A stretch of 64,000 nucleotides of DNA from Alisma plantago-aquatica (lineage: Eukaryota > Streptophyta > Magnoliopsida > Alismatales > Alismataceae). Under the pieces are notes generated by a model. It was not told the origin of the DNA. It saw only the letters and a program-made list of their open reading frames with translations, and ran no database searches. Location of the stretch: NCBI GenBank assembly GCA_963693085.1, contig OY856413.1, forward strand, positions 749,672,056 to 749,736,055, in the 5' to 3' direction. The translations under genes and the position numbers were made by a program. Every line of letters starts with the position of its first letter. Positions within the stretch are counted from its first letter, which is position 1. Of this stretch, positions 46,230-57,913 are shown piece by piece.

Positions 46230-46460
46230 AACAGTCCCAAACCGGGGACTATCCAAGATTTACTCCTAATGAGTCAATCTTGGATGGGTTTCTAGGCCAA
46301 CAAACACAATAATAGATATGTACATGTTAGGGTTTCATCACAATTGATGTTAGGGTTTCATCAATGTTAGTGTTTAATCAAATCAAATTAGGAAGCTAGA
46401 ATGGACAAGTTTAAATCAAATTAGGGTTTAAATCAAATCAAACACGGCCGTGGCTGTGTT

Positions 46461-46502
46461 GGCCTACCACGGCCGTGCTGGGCAGCACGGCCGTGGTAGG
46501 CC
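46461..46502. repeat. Perfect GC-rich hairpin with CACGGCCGTG palindromes
   Basis: Two 19-base arms (GGCCTACCACGGCCGTGCT and its complement) enclose a 4-base loop GGGC. CACGGCCGTG also occurs at 46,443 and, with variants, at 43,430-43,515 near the other end of the CACTA element. Confidence 0.9.
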
Positions 46503-46504
46503 AT

Positions 46505-46910
46505 TCTTCTCAGTTCTCAGTGAAAGAAGTAGAACACTAACTAGTCTTAGGTTTTGAAGTTAGAGCAGCAAGCAGAGCAGAGCAGCGGGCGGCAAGGAAG
46601 AAGACAAGGAAGAAGGTGCTACAGCTAATACCTTGTGAGCAGCGGAGGCAATCAAGAAGACAACGCCGCAGTAGGGCGTGAGCAGGGAGGAAGGAGCGGG
46701 CGGCGGCGGCACAAGGAGGAAGGCGGTAGGCGGCGGTGGCGACGCAGAGCAGCAGCAGGGATCGTCGGTGGCGAGTGAGAAGCAGCAGGCATCAGGCACC
46801 AGGCGGCGATTTTTGGAGAGCGACGATGAGCAGCGCACAGGAGAATCGATGAAACAGGAGGAAAGGGGGAAGAGTCGGGTGATCGGGCCTCTATTAAGTT
46901 GGTCAATGGC
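46505..46910 (-). other. GC-rich block inside the CACTA right part, possible leader or first exon
   Basis: A GGCGGCGGCGG-rich stretch contrasts with the AT-rich rest of the element. On the minus strand it is open for 84 codons from 46,906 with a Pro/Ser/Ala/Arg-rich product (MTNLIEARSPDSSPFPPVSS), and it lies upstream of the Ulp1-like gene. No domain is recognised; it may be a captured host fragment or the gene's leader. Confidence 0.35.
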
Positions 46911-47335
46911 GTCGGTTATCTAGGACAACCGACGCCTATTATCTTCAACGTCGGTTGATCGTAATAACCGACGTCCAATTAGACAATCTTTACCCCAAAT
47001 TAATTGGCGGGAACTATTATCAGCGTCGGTTATCCAAGGATAACTGACACCGAAAGTGGAACTTTTCACGTAAAATTTCATTTCACATAGGCGTCGGTGA
47101 ATCGTTAAACAACCGGCGTTGTATGTGACCCATATTTTTTTCACTCGAAAATTAGATTTTGCAGGCGCCTTTAGGCGTCGGTTGGTTACACTCAGCCGAC
47201 GCTGAATACAAAGTGGTACCCGTGTCTGGATGGTCTTCGAATATAGACGTCGGTTTGCATAAATAACCGACGCCAAATATTATAGGCGTCGGTTGTCCGA
47301 AATAACCGACGCCCAGAAAAGCGACACTGAATGCT
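46905..47335. repeat. Right subterminal GCGTCGGTT inverted-repeat array
   Basis: About seven GGCGTCGGTT...AACCGACGCC pairs with loops of roughly 6-20 bases, e.g. 46,907-46,937, 47,171-47,203 and 47,284-47,311. Matches the left array. Confidence 0.85.
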
Positions 47336-47350
47336 ATTTCTGTAGTAGTG

Positions 47351-48292
47351 TTTGCATAAAAAGAAAGAAAAAAATGAGAATAGTGATACATGCACATTAC
47401 CTTTAGGTGCATGTCATGTAGATGCATTCATAATTTTTCATGCATAAAGTATATCATATATCTCAATTTTTCTTCAATGGTGAATTAAATTGTTCCATAC
47501 CTTCTAAATAAGTGCAAATTTCTGAGTTATGAAGAAAAATAAGCCCAATAAAATATTCATTATCAATTATGGATATAAGGGTTTGAAAAATGAAAAAAAA
47601 GAGAAAAATCTGAAAAAAAAATCTTCATATATTTAAAAAAAAGAGAAAGTTATTTAGAAGCTATTAGAATAAGAAGGAGAAAGGAACATAATATCACCTG
47701 CATTTCAAGAATTATTGAGTACATGATGTAGCTTAATTAGATGTCTGTCTCGGTTTGAGATGGATGGTTAGTACATGCATCATTCCACCCAATTTTAGGC
47801 ATTAGGGCATTTCTCATGTGCATTTGCATCATGTAGGACATTTTTGTATTATGCATGTTGAAACTGTACAATACTTCCACTTTCTTCCATGAGCCACCCA
47901 TATTCATCCACCCGTTGCTCGGATTGGTAGGCCACCGTGAATTTCTCCTCACTAATGAATATCAGGAGAACTGCTTTCATGTAGATGGTAGTTAGGGCGA
48001 GCAACGTAGTATAGGCGATCACAAGATGCACCAAGTCTGAACCGGCGAGTTTTATTATGTTAACTACCTTATGTGATAGTGTTCATCAGTTGTGAGGTCA
48101 ATTTCTTTTATGGATGATTACTGTCGCCTACAGGGTAATTACCATTCTGTGGTTAGAGAGGGCCGGTATGTGATTGTTAGGAGGGAGTCATTTGGATGTT
48201 GGTTGTGATGCGTTGTTCTTCAGTTGACATTAGCAATTCTATTCTAAGGATTAGTTGCTCGAGGGCGAGCAACGTTCAAGCTTAGGGGAGTT
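47351..48292 (+). other. Athila-type 3' non-coding region, right of the CACTA element, with polypurine tract
   Basis: No gene is seen. Near the end is a small hairpin, GTTGCTCGAGGGCGAGCAAC (48,254-48,273), then the polypurine-like tract GCTTAGGGGAGTT (48,280-48,292) directly before the 3' LTR. Confidence 0.7.
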
Positions 48293-49908
48293 TGATGCGA
48301 TGATTTTGAGTCGCATTTATAGACATGTTTCATATGTGTTTTATGCTTTTATTAGTCATTTTTATGGTTAATGTGGCATAATTCATTCACTTTGGTCTTT
48401 GCTACTATTTTATGTCAAATTCCCTTTATTTCATCGTTTTGAGCATCAATTGTCAAAATATTATTATTTTTGTGAATTTATGTGATCTTGTGTTTGAATT
48501 TCAAGACAAATGAGTATTTGATTTCGTCGATACCATCGACAGAAGTCGATACCATCGACATGATCACAGGCTGCCAGCCGTGAGTATCAGCAAAAAGTCG
48601 ATACTATCGACAAGGATGTCGATGGTATCGAGCTATCATCAGGTTGCTGGCGCAGAAGCAGTCGATAGTATCGACACCAAGTTGATACCATCGACGCACG
48701 GAGGCTACAGTGATGCAAAATGACAAAACCGTTGCTACAGGGTAGTCGATACCATCGACCCGCGTCGATGGTATCGAGACTACATCAGGCACTCGAACGA
48801 AAGGAAAGAAGGGCGGCTGCTACTACAGCGGGTCGATACCATCGACTCACGTCGATGGTATCGACACCGTAGGATATGAGTTGTCTTCCTAATGATCTCA
48901 ATCGGACGGCTATGGTTAATTAGCGACCTAATGAGGGAGATATACCTAATGACGGCTGCCCAGACGTGGAGGGGATCTGAATTAGCCATTGCACGAGTAT
49001 CGAGGAGCAGTAGAGAGGAGAACGGAGGCTAGAATCTCATACCAGTTGATTCAGACGCCGCAGAAGATAGATTTTACCACCGAAAGGTAGGAGAGCACGT
49101 GTTCTACGCAAAGGATCAACCGTTTCTTCTCCTTTCAGGGGTTTCACCTCTCAATTCACATTTTTCACATGATTTCCCCTATTTCTACCATGTACTTGTT
49201 TGACATGAACATGCGGGGATAATCCCCTTCGTCTTTAGGACCGGGAGTAGCCCGGGAATTCATTGTATGACAATTTTATAATAGTGAATCATACTTTATC
49301 TCTTAAATTCGTGGTATAGTTTCGTTTTCTCCATATATTATTATGCTTGATCACCATAATAATAACCTAATGCCCTTAATCACTTTGAAAGAAGGATTAA
49401 TGGCTGAAAAGAGACGAAATCTACATTAATTGATAAATCCCTTGACCAAGGTGGTGTAAAATTAATGTTGGATACTGAGAGATCGTTCATAATGCACCTA
49501 GTCTAGGGTATAGGTTACTACGACGGTGGAACCGACCTAGACCTAGGTAGTGAATTGCACCACGACAGTGGGCAATTCTGTTTTCAGGCCACTACCCGGA
49601 TAGAGAGATAAAATTGAGGAATTAAATAAAATCTAATACAATGAGAACCCGCGGTGAAACCGCAATCCTAAAGATACCTTCTTGAATTGATTCAACCAAA
49701 AATTTAATCGATTGTTCGTTTTGTTTTCTTTCAATTTTCTTTTTAATTTTCACAAAAACCCTCAGCTTTTAATCGGCTTAGCTGATTGCAACTAGTTAGT
49801 AGGAGTCACCAACAATTCCGAGTATCCCTGTGTTTGACTTGGGCCTCACAAGGCCTATATTACTTCGACACGTTCTCTTGCGTTTAAGCGCATAGTAAAA
49901 TTGCGTCA
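48293..49908 (+). repeat. 3' LTR of the Athila-type element
   Basis: Starts TGATGCGATGATTTTGAG after the polypurine tract and ends AAAATTGCGTCA. It matches the 5' LTR throughout, including the dyad array (48,526-48,865), with about 5 percent differences in the first 370 bases. Confidence 0.93.
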
Positions 49909-50146
49909 ATTGGGCTTGATGGGTTCACTTCTAAGGGTTGTGTTGGACTATTGGTTGTGATTGGCTATATATACCTCAAAGCCATAAACCCTATGATCCA
50001 TTTGACACCATGATCTGATAAAAAACATGTATTAGGATTCAAGAAGGATGAAGGGACCTCCTAGGACCTTTATGCCCTAGGTTTGAAGCTTGCATGTGCA
50101 TGGAAGTTGAAGATCTAGCTCTCCTTTGTGGATCTAAAGCTAGATA
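49909..50146. repeat. Tandem duplication, copy 2, right part
   Basis: Continues the sequence interrupted at 32,598. It matches about 30,351-30,590 of copy 1 from ATTGGGCTTGATGGG to GATCTAAAGCTAGATA. Confidence 0.9.
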
Positions 50147-50778
50147 GCTTTGTTTTTGGCCTAGACCAAGTAACATCTTCATTTCTTATTCTATTTTGTT
50201 GTTATTTTCCCTTCTCATCTTCTTACTTTGGCCAAGATCCATGGTGGAACATTCTTCAAATAGCTAAAAGCCCTCCTTTTCTCTCTCTTTTCCGTAGTTG
50301 CAGATAAATCTTTCTTTGAGGAGATATCTTGGATCTTTGGTAGTCTATATGAATTTGTCCTAAGTATTGGCTTGGTGTTCTAGTTGGAGCACTATTTTTC
50401 CACATGTATGGGGAGTGATATATCTTATTTTAACTTTCTCTCCCTACTTTCTTATATGCAAACCTATAGACAGTTAAATCATACCTTATATGCCTTAAAG
50501 TGGAGAGTCTTTATGAACTATTTACTAGTATCATAAGTTGATCACGAATTTTCTTCCTATATCATACCTTAAAAAGATGATTTATGATAAAAATACAATT
50601 CCCTCTTGAAGCTATAAGGTTTGAAAGTTGAAAAAGGAAATTTCCCCCCTAAAATGGCTCTTTTATGGCCTTTTGAAACCTTGTTGGTGAAAAACGAACC
50701 TCATATACTTACTTACTATTTGAGTGGATTTAAAGACTTTATTCTAACTACTATTCTGCAGAAATTTTATAGAACCAA
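50147..50778. other. Intergenic, no gene recognised
   Basis: AT-rich flank of the tandem duplication up to the next element. No transposon end or ORF of note. This is probably the sequence that originally followed the unduplicated unit. Confidence 0.5.
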
Positions 50779-53700
50779 TGTGACACCTTTTTCCACACAA
50801 AGTGAGATTACTCAAAACTTAAACCATGATCAACCATTAATAGCGAATTACAAAAAATCACAAGAAATTAAAACCAATTTGCAGCAAGCACCATGAGCTG
50901 AGATTTATTACACAAGAGTCAATACTTTCATTTCATAACATATATTCAAAGTGCTATATCATTGTTTTCCAATCAACTTGTTACATAAGATAATAGTTGC
51001 AGATGTATGTACATACCACCAAAGGCACACAAGCCAAAAACCACATTCCGATCATCATGCCTTCAAAACACGTCGAGAGCATCCCCAAGGACCTGAGTGT
51101 ACAAGGACGACACATAGGATTCTATTACTAGACGTTATCGGTATACCATGATCCATCAGGTGTATTTCCTCTTCATTTTATGTCCTCAACTATTCGATCT
51201 TTAGTTTGGCATGCACGTCCACCTAAAATATGTTTAAACAACAATGTGAGATAAAAGTCCCAGTGAGAGATATAACTTTCTACCAACTCGATTATTATCA
51301 CAAATAACTAAGTAGATAGACTAACATACTGAGTAGGTTGAATAGAATTAACTAAATGACATATACCTCATAAATAAAGTAAATAGAGCAGTAATATGCA
51401 CTTGACTCTGAGTAGTAGGACAATTAATAATTTAAAAGAATATGAAGAACATGTATATTATTATAAAGTAAATAGTATGAAAGCAAGGCAAGGATTCAAC
51501 CAAAGTTCTCATATTTGATTCTAATCAAATATGCTACACGATTGTTTATGTATTTTATTATACCCTGAGGATTTGAGTCGTACCACCCAAATCCAACTGA
51601 TCACTACAAATTCGAAGTCAATGTCATACAAGGTCTAGTAGAAGATTTAGAATCCACGACCTCTCCTCACCTCGTCGTCAGTACATGAGAACATCACAGA
51701 GGCATATCAATCACCTAAAAAAGTGACATACAGTCACATCAAAGGGGTTAGCTCACAAATGGCCACCCATATAACACCTAGCCCACCTTGGTACAAGTCA
51801 CGATGCTAGCAAAACTAAGCTACGACCCATAGTTGCACTCCTCTCAGGGTATTGCCCACAGCCAATCCTATATCACATATCATTTATATGACAAATCTTA
51901 AGGCATGATCTAAGGCTCATGCATGGCCAAAGTCACCCTTAATTACTTGATATTAGGGTACCAAGATGCCCCCACATACTCAAAAATATGTGCTCTGAGT
52001 TTCCTATAGGAATTACTTATTTCACCATCTAGGAATAAAACTGACACTAGAATGGATCTATGGCACATAGCAAGCTACATGATAAGATTCCACTTGATTA
52101 ATTAGACCAATTAAAGTGTATTTTAGCATCAATCAAGTTACAACATATAAATCATAGACACAAGCTTCAAAAGAAAGGGCATATTATTACTGCAGAAGAT
52201 ATAATCATTTAAACTATAAACTGATTCCCTTCATCTCATAACACTGTATCATTACTGTTCACAAGGCTATCACTATCAACATATTATCATGGGATATCAA
52301 TCCTTATTCCAGCACTAGAGTATATCACCTAAAATAGGCACTAAGTCCTTCTCAGGTCCTAAGATGCATCACATCACACTTGTGATTCATTGTTATCTCA
52401 TCATGCTTCATTGGGCATATAAGCATTACTTATACCAATCATCATTTGTGCCACATCACATATACATACGGTTACAATCATTAGCTACTACATTCATCTC
52501 TGTGGTAAAGTTAATATTATATAATTATAGAGAGAATGTATTTCAACACATTAAACACCCTTTAAATAAATCAAGCAATGCGTCATAAGTTCTCTAATTT
52601 AGGATTAGGCTTCATGCTTATTCCACATAGGGTTCTCAAGCATCATACTGTCTCAAATCTCTAACCTTCACTACTTCCCATAAGCTGGAGTGTATGAGGC
52701 TAAGAATTAGATAATGTAACCAAGTAAGCACATTCACATATTTATACTTTCCATGTTCCCTTATGGAGGTTTATAGCCAATGCTTGATATTATTTAACCA
52801 TCTTCATAGTATTCACTAATTATAACACCCAATTAACTCACAAGGTTAAAATCATGTAATTTAAGAGAGAGAGAGAGAAAGAGTACAATCTCATTCATAC
52901 ACATTCAATAATATGACCTACCCTTAGGATTAGGGTCAATGCTCTTCAGATATAGATGATTAGGGTTTTACCTCATGGTTACGTTACCCACCCTAATTAC
53001 ATAAATTTCCACTTTCTTGAAACTAATTCAGGTTTGATCCACATTAGTTAGATATGAATAAATCATCCTGTCATCAACACTAGGTATCGCCATTTTATTA
53101 ATGTATATGTGTATCATCTGATCAAGTTATGTGTGGGTTACAACAATGCATCATGCAAACACATTGACTATTGAACCAACATGATGTTTCATCATTATGT
53201 GGCCCATTTGTTGTTACCCTACACAAGTCATCAACCACATTATCATCCTAAGGAATGTCAACCCTTTGATTACATAACTAGAGGGTTTTACTTGAAATAT
53301 ACACAAAGTACTTATTAGACCATTAAACGTGTTCACATGATTTCTACACAAAAGCTAACACCCTTTGATTTCAACAAGGCTCATCACCACTATCATGTAC
53401 TCACATAGTTAACCTATCTCACAAACTATGATCATGTAGAAAGGAACGTAGAAGACACTTTCCATGGATTACAATCTTTCACTAAGGTGAGAACATGATT
53501 CTTACCATCTTATGATTAGGATTATCATATGGTTACTTTACAACTGAGCCCTACTTATGTAACCTTCCACCTTCTTGGAGAGTTTTAGAGCTACACATCA
53601 TAATTAAGGATTGACCATTCATAGTCATGACATCTTAGATAGATCACCCACTATATATTGACTATATCCATAAACAAGAGTATAGGTGTAACTACCCATC

Positions 53701-55802
53701 ATTACTCATGTAACAACTAATCAATTACATGCCATCTCAGTCTATCCCCTAACCCTAGATGTTTGTTAGCATTAGCATTGGGTATCAGTTTATTGTCAAC
53801 CCTAGGTATCAGTTTCATCCCTTCTAAGGTGTGTCGACTTGACATCCACATTGCAAAGTGATCTTACACCCACTAAGTATATCGATTTACCTCATCAAGG
53901 TGTGTCTCAGTTTGTAACATTTTGGGTCAGCCTTTAATATATCAGTTTCATATGGTTAGAGGGATCCTAGTTTCATCATCCTATGTGTTGGCCTGACCAC
54001 ACCCAGGTGTGTCGAGCAAGATTATATTAGGTGTATTAGTTTAGACCTCAAGGTGTTGGTTTGATGCTTGACTTTGAATGTCGACTTGTTACCACCATAA
54101 CATGTTGACTACCTCCATGCAAGGCACAAGGGGTTAACCTCCCAAGGTGTGTCGGGTTAACCCTACTTGAAAGTGTGTCGGCTTAGAAACATGTATCGAC
54201 CATACCATCATATAGTGAATAGGCCAAGGTTCCAAGGAGTGTGTCACCCATCATGTTTGTGTTGGGTTAGAGGTGTGCTGATTTTTTAGGGTTAGGGCAC
54301 CAATAAGGTATGATAGCTCACCTCATCAAGGTGTGTCAGTTTAAGCACCACAAGACATATCGACTACTCACATCCTAATGTGTGTGTGTTGAATTGTCAT
54401 CTTCAACCTTAGGATATCGGCCACTAGTCCCTCTTTTATCATGGCAGGAAGGTACAAGATATGGAAAACAAACTAAACAAGGTTCCTCCATCGAATCAGT
54501 TCTCAAAACCATCATTGACTACTAGCATATATGAGATAAACAATTTAGAGATGAGAATCAACATAAGCACATGAAAGAGTGAAAATAGAAAATAAGGCTA
54601 AGAGTTATATAAACCACCTCAAGAAGGTATTAATAAAGTGTTCAAGATCCATGATCAAAGCTCTAAATCCCACGTTTCTCAACTTGAAGATGATCCATCA
54701 AGAGTCCTAGACTCGACCTCAATCTTCTCTCCAAGAAAGAAGAAGATGTTATGGTTATGATATCTCAAGGAGGAAGGAAGGAGAGAACCACAAAATATTC
54801 AACCTTTATTCAAGGTATGATCCATTGCCAAGAGGGGAATAAGAAGATGAAAAAGAGAGCTTAAAGAAATCATCACCAAGAAACATAATTCACCAAGATG
54901 GAAGTTAAACCAAGAATCACCATGAGCAAGGAACTCGACCTCCCAAGATCCATGGAGACTTCCTCTAGATCCTTAAGATCCCAAGATCGTACACCAAGAA
55001 GAGAAGAACAAGAATGGATGAAAAGGGTTAACTTGTGTGAAGAGTGAGGGGGTTATATACTTGGTGGAAGAAAGAGTGATCAAAGGAGAGGTGTCATCAC
55101 CTTAAGAATCTAGGTGACACTTGTCCACTTGCAAAGGTCACATGCAACCATGTTAACATGTAATATTATGGTGATATACTCTAGGTAGAGTTTTGGCCTC
55201 TTGGATTCCTACAAAGGATACAACATCTCCAAACTGATACACTACACTACACCAAATCGATACACTACCTTCCAAGGTCAAAACACACATTGTCCATAGA
55301 TCATTACCACTACTAAGGATATAATCTCTTGCCTGAGATCCAAAATAAGTGCCCACCTCTTACACTATATTATAAATGATGTAAAACAAGATAAGGAACA
55401 CTCTAGAGATGGTAAATTGCATGTTAACCCTTTACTTTGGGTAAATTGCAATTTACACCAAAACTAGCACATAAAGCACAAGGATCATTCACACAGGCTC
55501 AACTTGAAATTTAAGCTCTCCACAAGGAGCCCCATAGCATAATACTCTCTCTTATGATGATAAAGCACTAATGGCACACTCAACATGTGATATATTTCAA
55601 GATAACCCTTCATCTTGGGTAAATTACACTCCGGTCCAAAATAAGCAAACATTGCTCAAACATTATCCAAACAGAACCAAACTTGGCACATAAGAGTGTC
55701 ACATGATGAAAAAACACCTTAAAGGATTATATTAAACTTATAAACAACTTACTTAGGCAAAATAAACATGGTTAGCCCAAAACTCAAGTCAGGGTCCTTA
55801 CA
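50779..55802 (-). repeat. LTR, left copy (3' LTR in element orientation)
   Basis: Plus-strand ends are TGTGACACC and GGGTCCTTACA. No ORF of note. An array of AAGGTGTGTCGG-like motifs lies at 53,826-54,420, with a GAGAGAGAGAGA run near 52,865. Confidence 0.87.
53826..54420. repeat. AAGGTGTGTCGG motif array in the left LTR
   Basis: The phrase AAGGTGTGTCGG/A and variants such as AAAGTGTGTCGGCTT recur a dozen or so times at irregular spacing, often followed by TTA or TTG. The equivalent in the right LTR is at about 60,942-61,530. Confidence 0.55.
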
Positions 55803-57913
55803 GGTCATAAACCCCTAACAAGGATTTCATCCCCAAAATCCCAGGCAAAAGGAGATGGTTATTACTCATGCACTGCACCTTCAAACTTTCACATGACTTC
55901 TTGATTCCAAGATGATGTCATAAGACTTGACCAACATATTTTTCTTCCATCCAAGGTCAGCACATGATCTGTAGCACATGACACATACCCAACTTATCCT
56001 TTTCCATTATCGGTTGCAGAGTCTATCCTATGCCAGGTGATACTTTCTTAGCCATAGAAGCACTATACATACTTATCTAGCTCAGGTGCCAACTCTTTCT
56101 TATGTATCACCTTCTCAACTTACCACATTGTATGATAAAATGCTCAAACTTGGAAGTTTACCATACCCTTCTCAAACCTTAGCATGTCTCTTCCAGAGAA
56201 AGATTAGAGATGCATTCTATCACTTACTTGGGACTACAAGACCTACCATGCTTCCTCCATGCTACTATGATCTACTAACTCACACAAAGCTTACTTATGA
56301 CTTGTACCAATTAGCCTACTACTATGTATACTCCCAACTGTACTTTCTCCTCAACTGAGCTAGATAGGGATTGGAAATCCTGTTCATCAATGTACCACCT
56401 TCTTAGAACCCTTCTTACTTACAAACCTGATAGGTGTACTCCAAGGGACTGTACTCGACCTGATGAACTTTTTTCGAGCAGATCTTGCAAATGTCTCTTC
56501 AACCTATGCATCCTCTCATACGTCATCTTATGCGGTGCTTAAACCCCTAACATGTGATATCCATACCATAGGTTGAGCACGTATAACCAGATTGGTCCCA
56601 AGGTCAATCTTTCTAGGTAGTCAAACACTTAATAATCTTATCAGGAGGCATATCCTTAGGTTCACACACAATTGACACTTCTTGGATATTAGGATTCCTC
56701 ACCTTGGTATCCATCATGTCATGTAAAAAATACATCACATCCTCAACACATCCACTGTCTGCTACTACTGCCAAACCCAAGCATATAAGAAGGGTCTTTC
56801 CTACATCTTATAAGGTTCATAAAACATCACCATTCTCATATGTCACCATCTTGGAACTAAAGTCCAAGACCAACGGATACTTATCAGAGTATCCATATTA
56901 AGTTCACTTCTAAACCACGCACATCAAGTGACATAAGATTCACTTGACTGCCATATCCTTGAAAGGAAATAACACAAGGGATCATAATTTCTCTTATCAC
57001 CATTTCATCACACAGGAATTTCTTATTAAGAGGGAGGGATTATCAACTTCTTTGGTTATTATACGAGTTCTCAACTATTCATGTATCACTGTAATTTGTT
57101 TTCACCTTGGTTTCCTTGCCATCAACATAGGAATTGTAAATATGATTACATGCCATTACTCTTTCCTTGATTATTGCTCTTCATGTTCATGAACAATTCC
57201 TCATTTTATCATATTTTTCATCTATACATCATGAAAGATCATTATTCTTTACATATTCTTTATTGAGTAGGGATCATCTTCTTTGTTCCCTTTCACATAT
57301 CATGAGGCTTTCACTTTATACTTTCTTATACTTATAGGTTGGTTTGAGATTAACTCAAGTTCTATATTATTTATTCATTATTCATTCTCATTTGTCTTCT
57401 CACTTCATTCTTATTTCAGGAGTTTGCTTCATCTTGGATGGATTTTATACATTGAATTACTTTATTAGCACATATTTATCTGTCTTTTTCTTCATACATT
57501 TCTTAAAATTACAGCTTCAAGAACGTCTCTTTTCATATTAACATTTATATTTAGGTTATATGGGTTGTATCTTTCTATTTTAATAACCAAACATTCAAGT
57601 TTTGGTAAGTTATGGTGCAATTCTTATCTCTTTTTATAGTATGATGGAGATATTAGATCATGATTCCTGATTTGTTATGCTCTTTAGATTGTTCCAAAAT
57701 GACTACTTGATCCGGGTAATCAAAGAGAAATCAATCTAAGAGTTCCATACTTACATTTTCTTCAATATTTGAATACCTAGCCAGGGCACTTAAGTACTGA
57801 GATTAGGCAGTATGCACCATATTTTATATCATGTTCTTATTTTAGACACCATCCTAATCCTAGTTCTAGTGTCCCTATAGACTCAGCGAACCTATAGCTA
57901 TGATACCACCAAA
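55803..57913 (-). pseudogene. Reduced interior with decayed gypsy pol remnants
   Basis: On the minus strand, near plus 56,463-56,530, the reading YERMHRLKRHLQDLLEK is followed by a broken SPW-like segment, resembling the start of the gypsy reverse transcriptase. Upstream, near 56,640-56,690, NIQEVSIVCEPKDMPPDKI resembles the spacer before it. Next to the left LTR, minus-strand TTTTGGGGATGAAATCC...TTAGGGG (55,809-55,845) matches the end-of-pol and polypurine region usual in Tekay elements. The primer site TGGTATCATAGC is at 57,897-57,908 (minus). Stops and frameshifts are everywhere. Protease, RNase H and integrase were not recognised. Confidence 0.55.
57897..57908 (-). other. Primer binding site (Met tRNA)
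   Basis: TGGTATCATAGC on the minus strand, five bases after the end of the right-hand LTR. One substitution from the common plant TGGTATCAGAGC site. Confidence 0.7.

Larger units (their letters stand above)
45407..46304. repeat. 449-base tandem duplication inside the CACTA element
   Basis: CACAATAATAGATATCTAC begins at 45,407 and 45,856, and a third start (…ATATGTAC) is at 46,305, giving an exact 449-base period. Each unit includes the 5' edge of the Ulp1-like gene's first visible block and one long hairpin. Few differences separate the two units, so the duplication is fairly recent. Confidence 0.9.
43081..47350. mobile_element. Non-autonomous CACTA (En/Spm) DNA transposon nested in the Athila-type element
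   Basis: The left end CACTACTAAAGAAATG matches the inverted right end (...ATTTCTGTAGTAGTG; inverted CACTACTACAGAAAT) at 14 of the first 15 bases. A 3-base duplication TTT flanks it (43,078-43,080 and 47,351-47,353). Both subterminal regions hold many GGCGTCGGTT / AACCGACGCC repeats in inverted pairs. Length is 4,270 bases. The only gene seen is a minus-strand Ulp1-like gene; no TNP1/TNP2-type transposase domain was found, so it would need help from elsewhere to move. Confidence 0.92.
32599..49908 (+). mobile_element. Full-length Athila-type Ty3/gypsy retrotransposon, interrupted by a CACTA element (inactive)
   Basis: Two direct LTRs of about 1.6 kb bound an element of 17.3 kb, or about 13 kb without the CACTA insert. 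The order is LTR, Asp-tRNA primer site, gag, protease, reverse transcriptase, RNase H, integrase, dyad array, envelope-like ORF, CACTA insertion, polypurine tract, LTR. Reverse transcriptase before integrase defines gypsy. The Asp-tRNA primer site, the post-pol TTGGGAGGCAAC motif and an extra ORF point to the Athila lineage. LTRs differ at about 5 in 100 positions in the first 370 bases compared. The insertion site is confirmed by the intact paralogous site in copy 1 at about 30,348 (CTTACATTGGGCTTG): the flanks here read CTTGCATTT and ATTGGGCTTG, sharing at least ATT. Confidence 0.92.

Noticed and set aside
52863..52883. GAGAGAGA microsatellite
   Set aside because: Short simple run inside an LTR, shorter still in the partner LTR at about 59,992; not informative.
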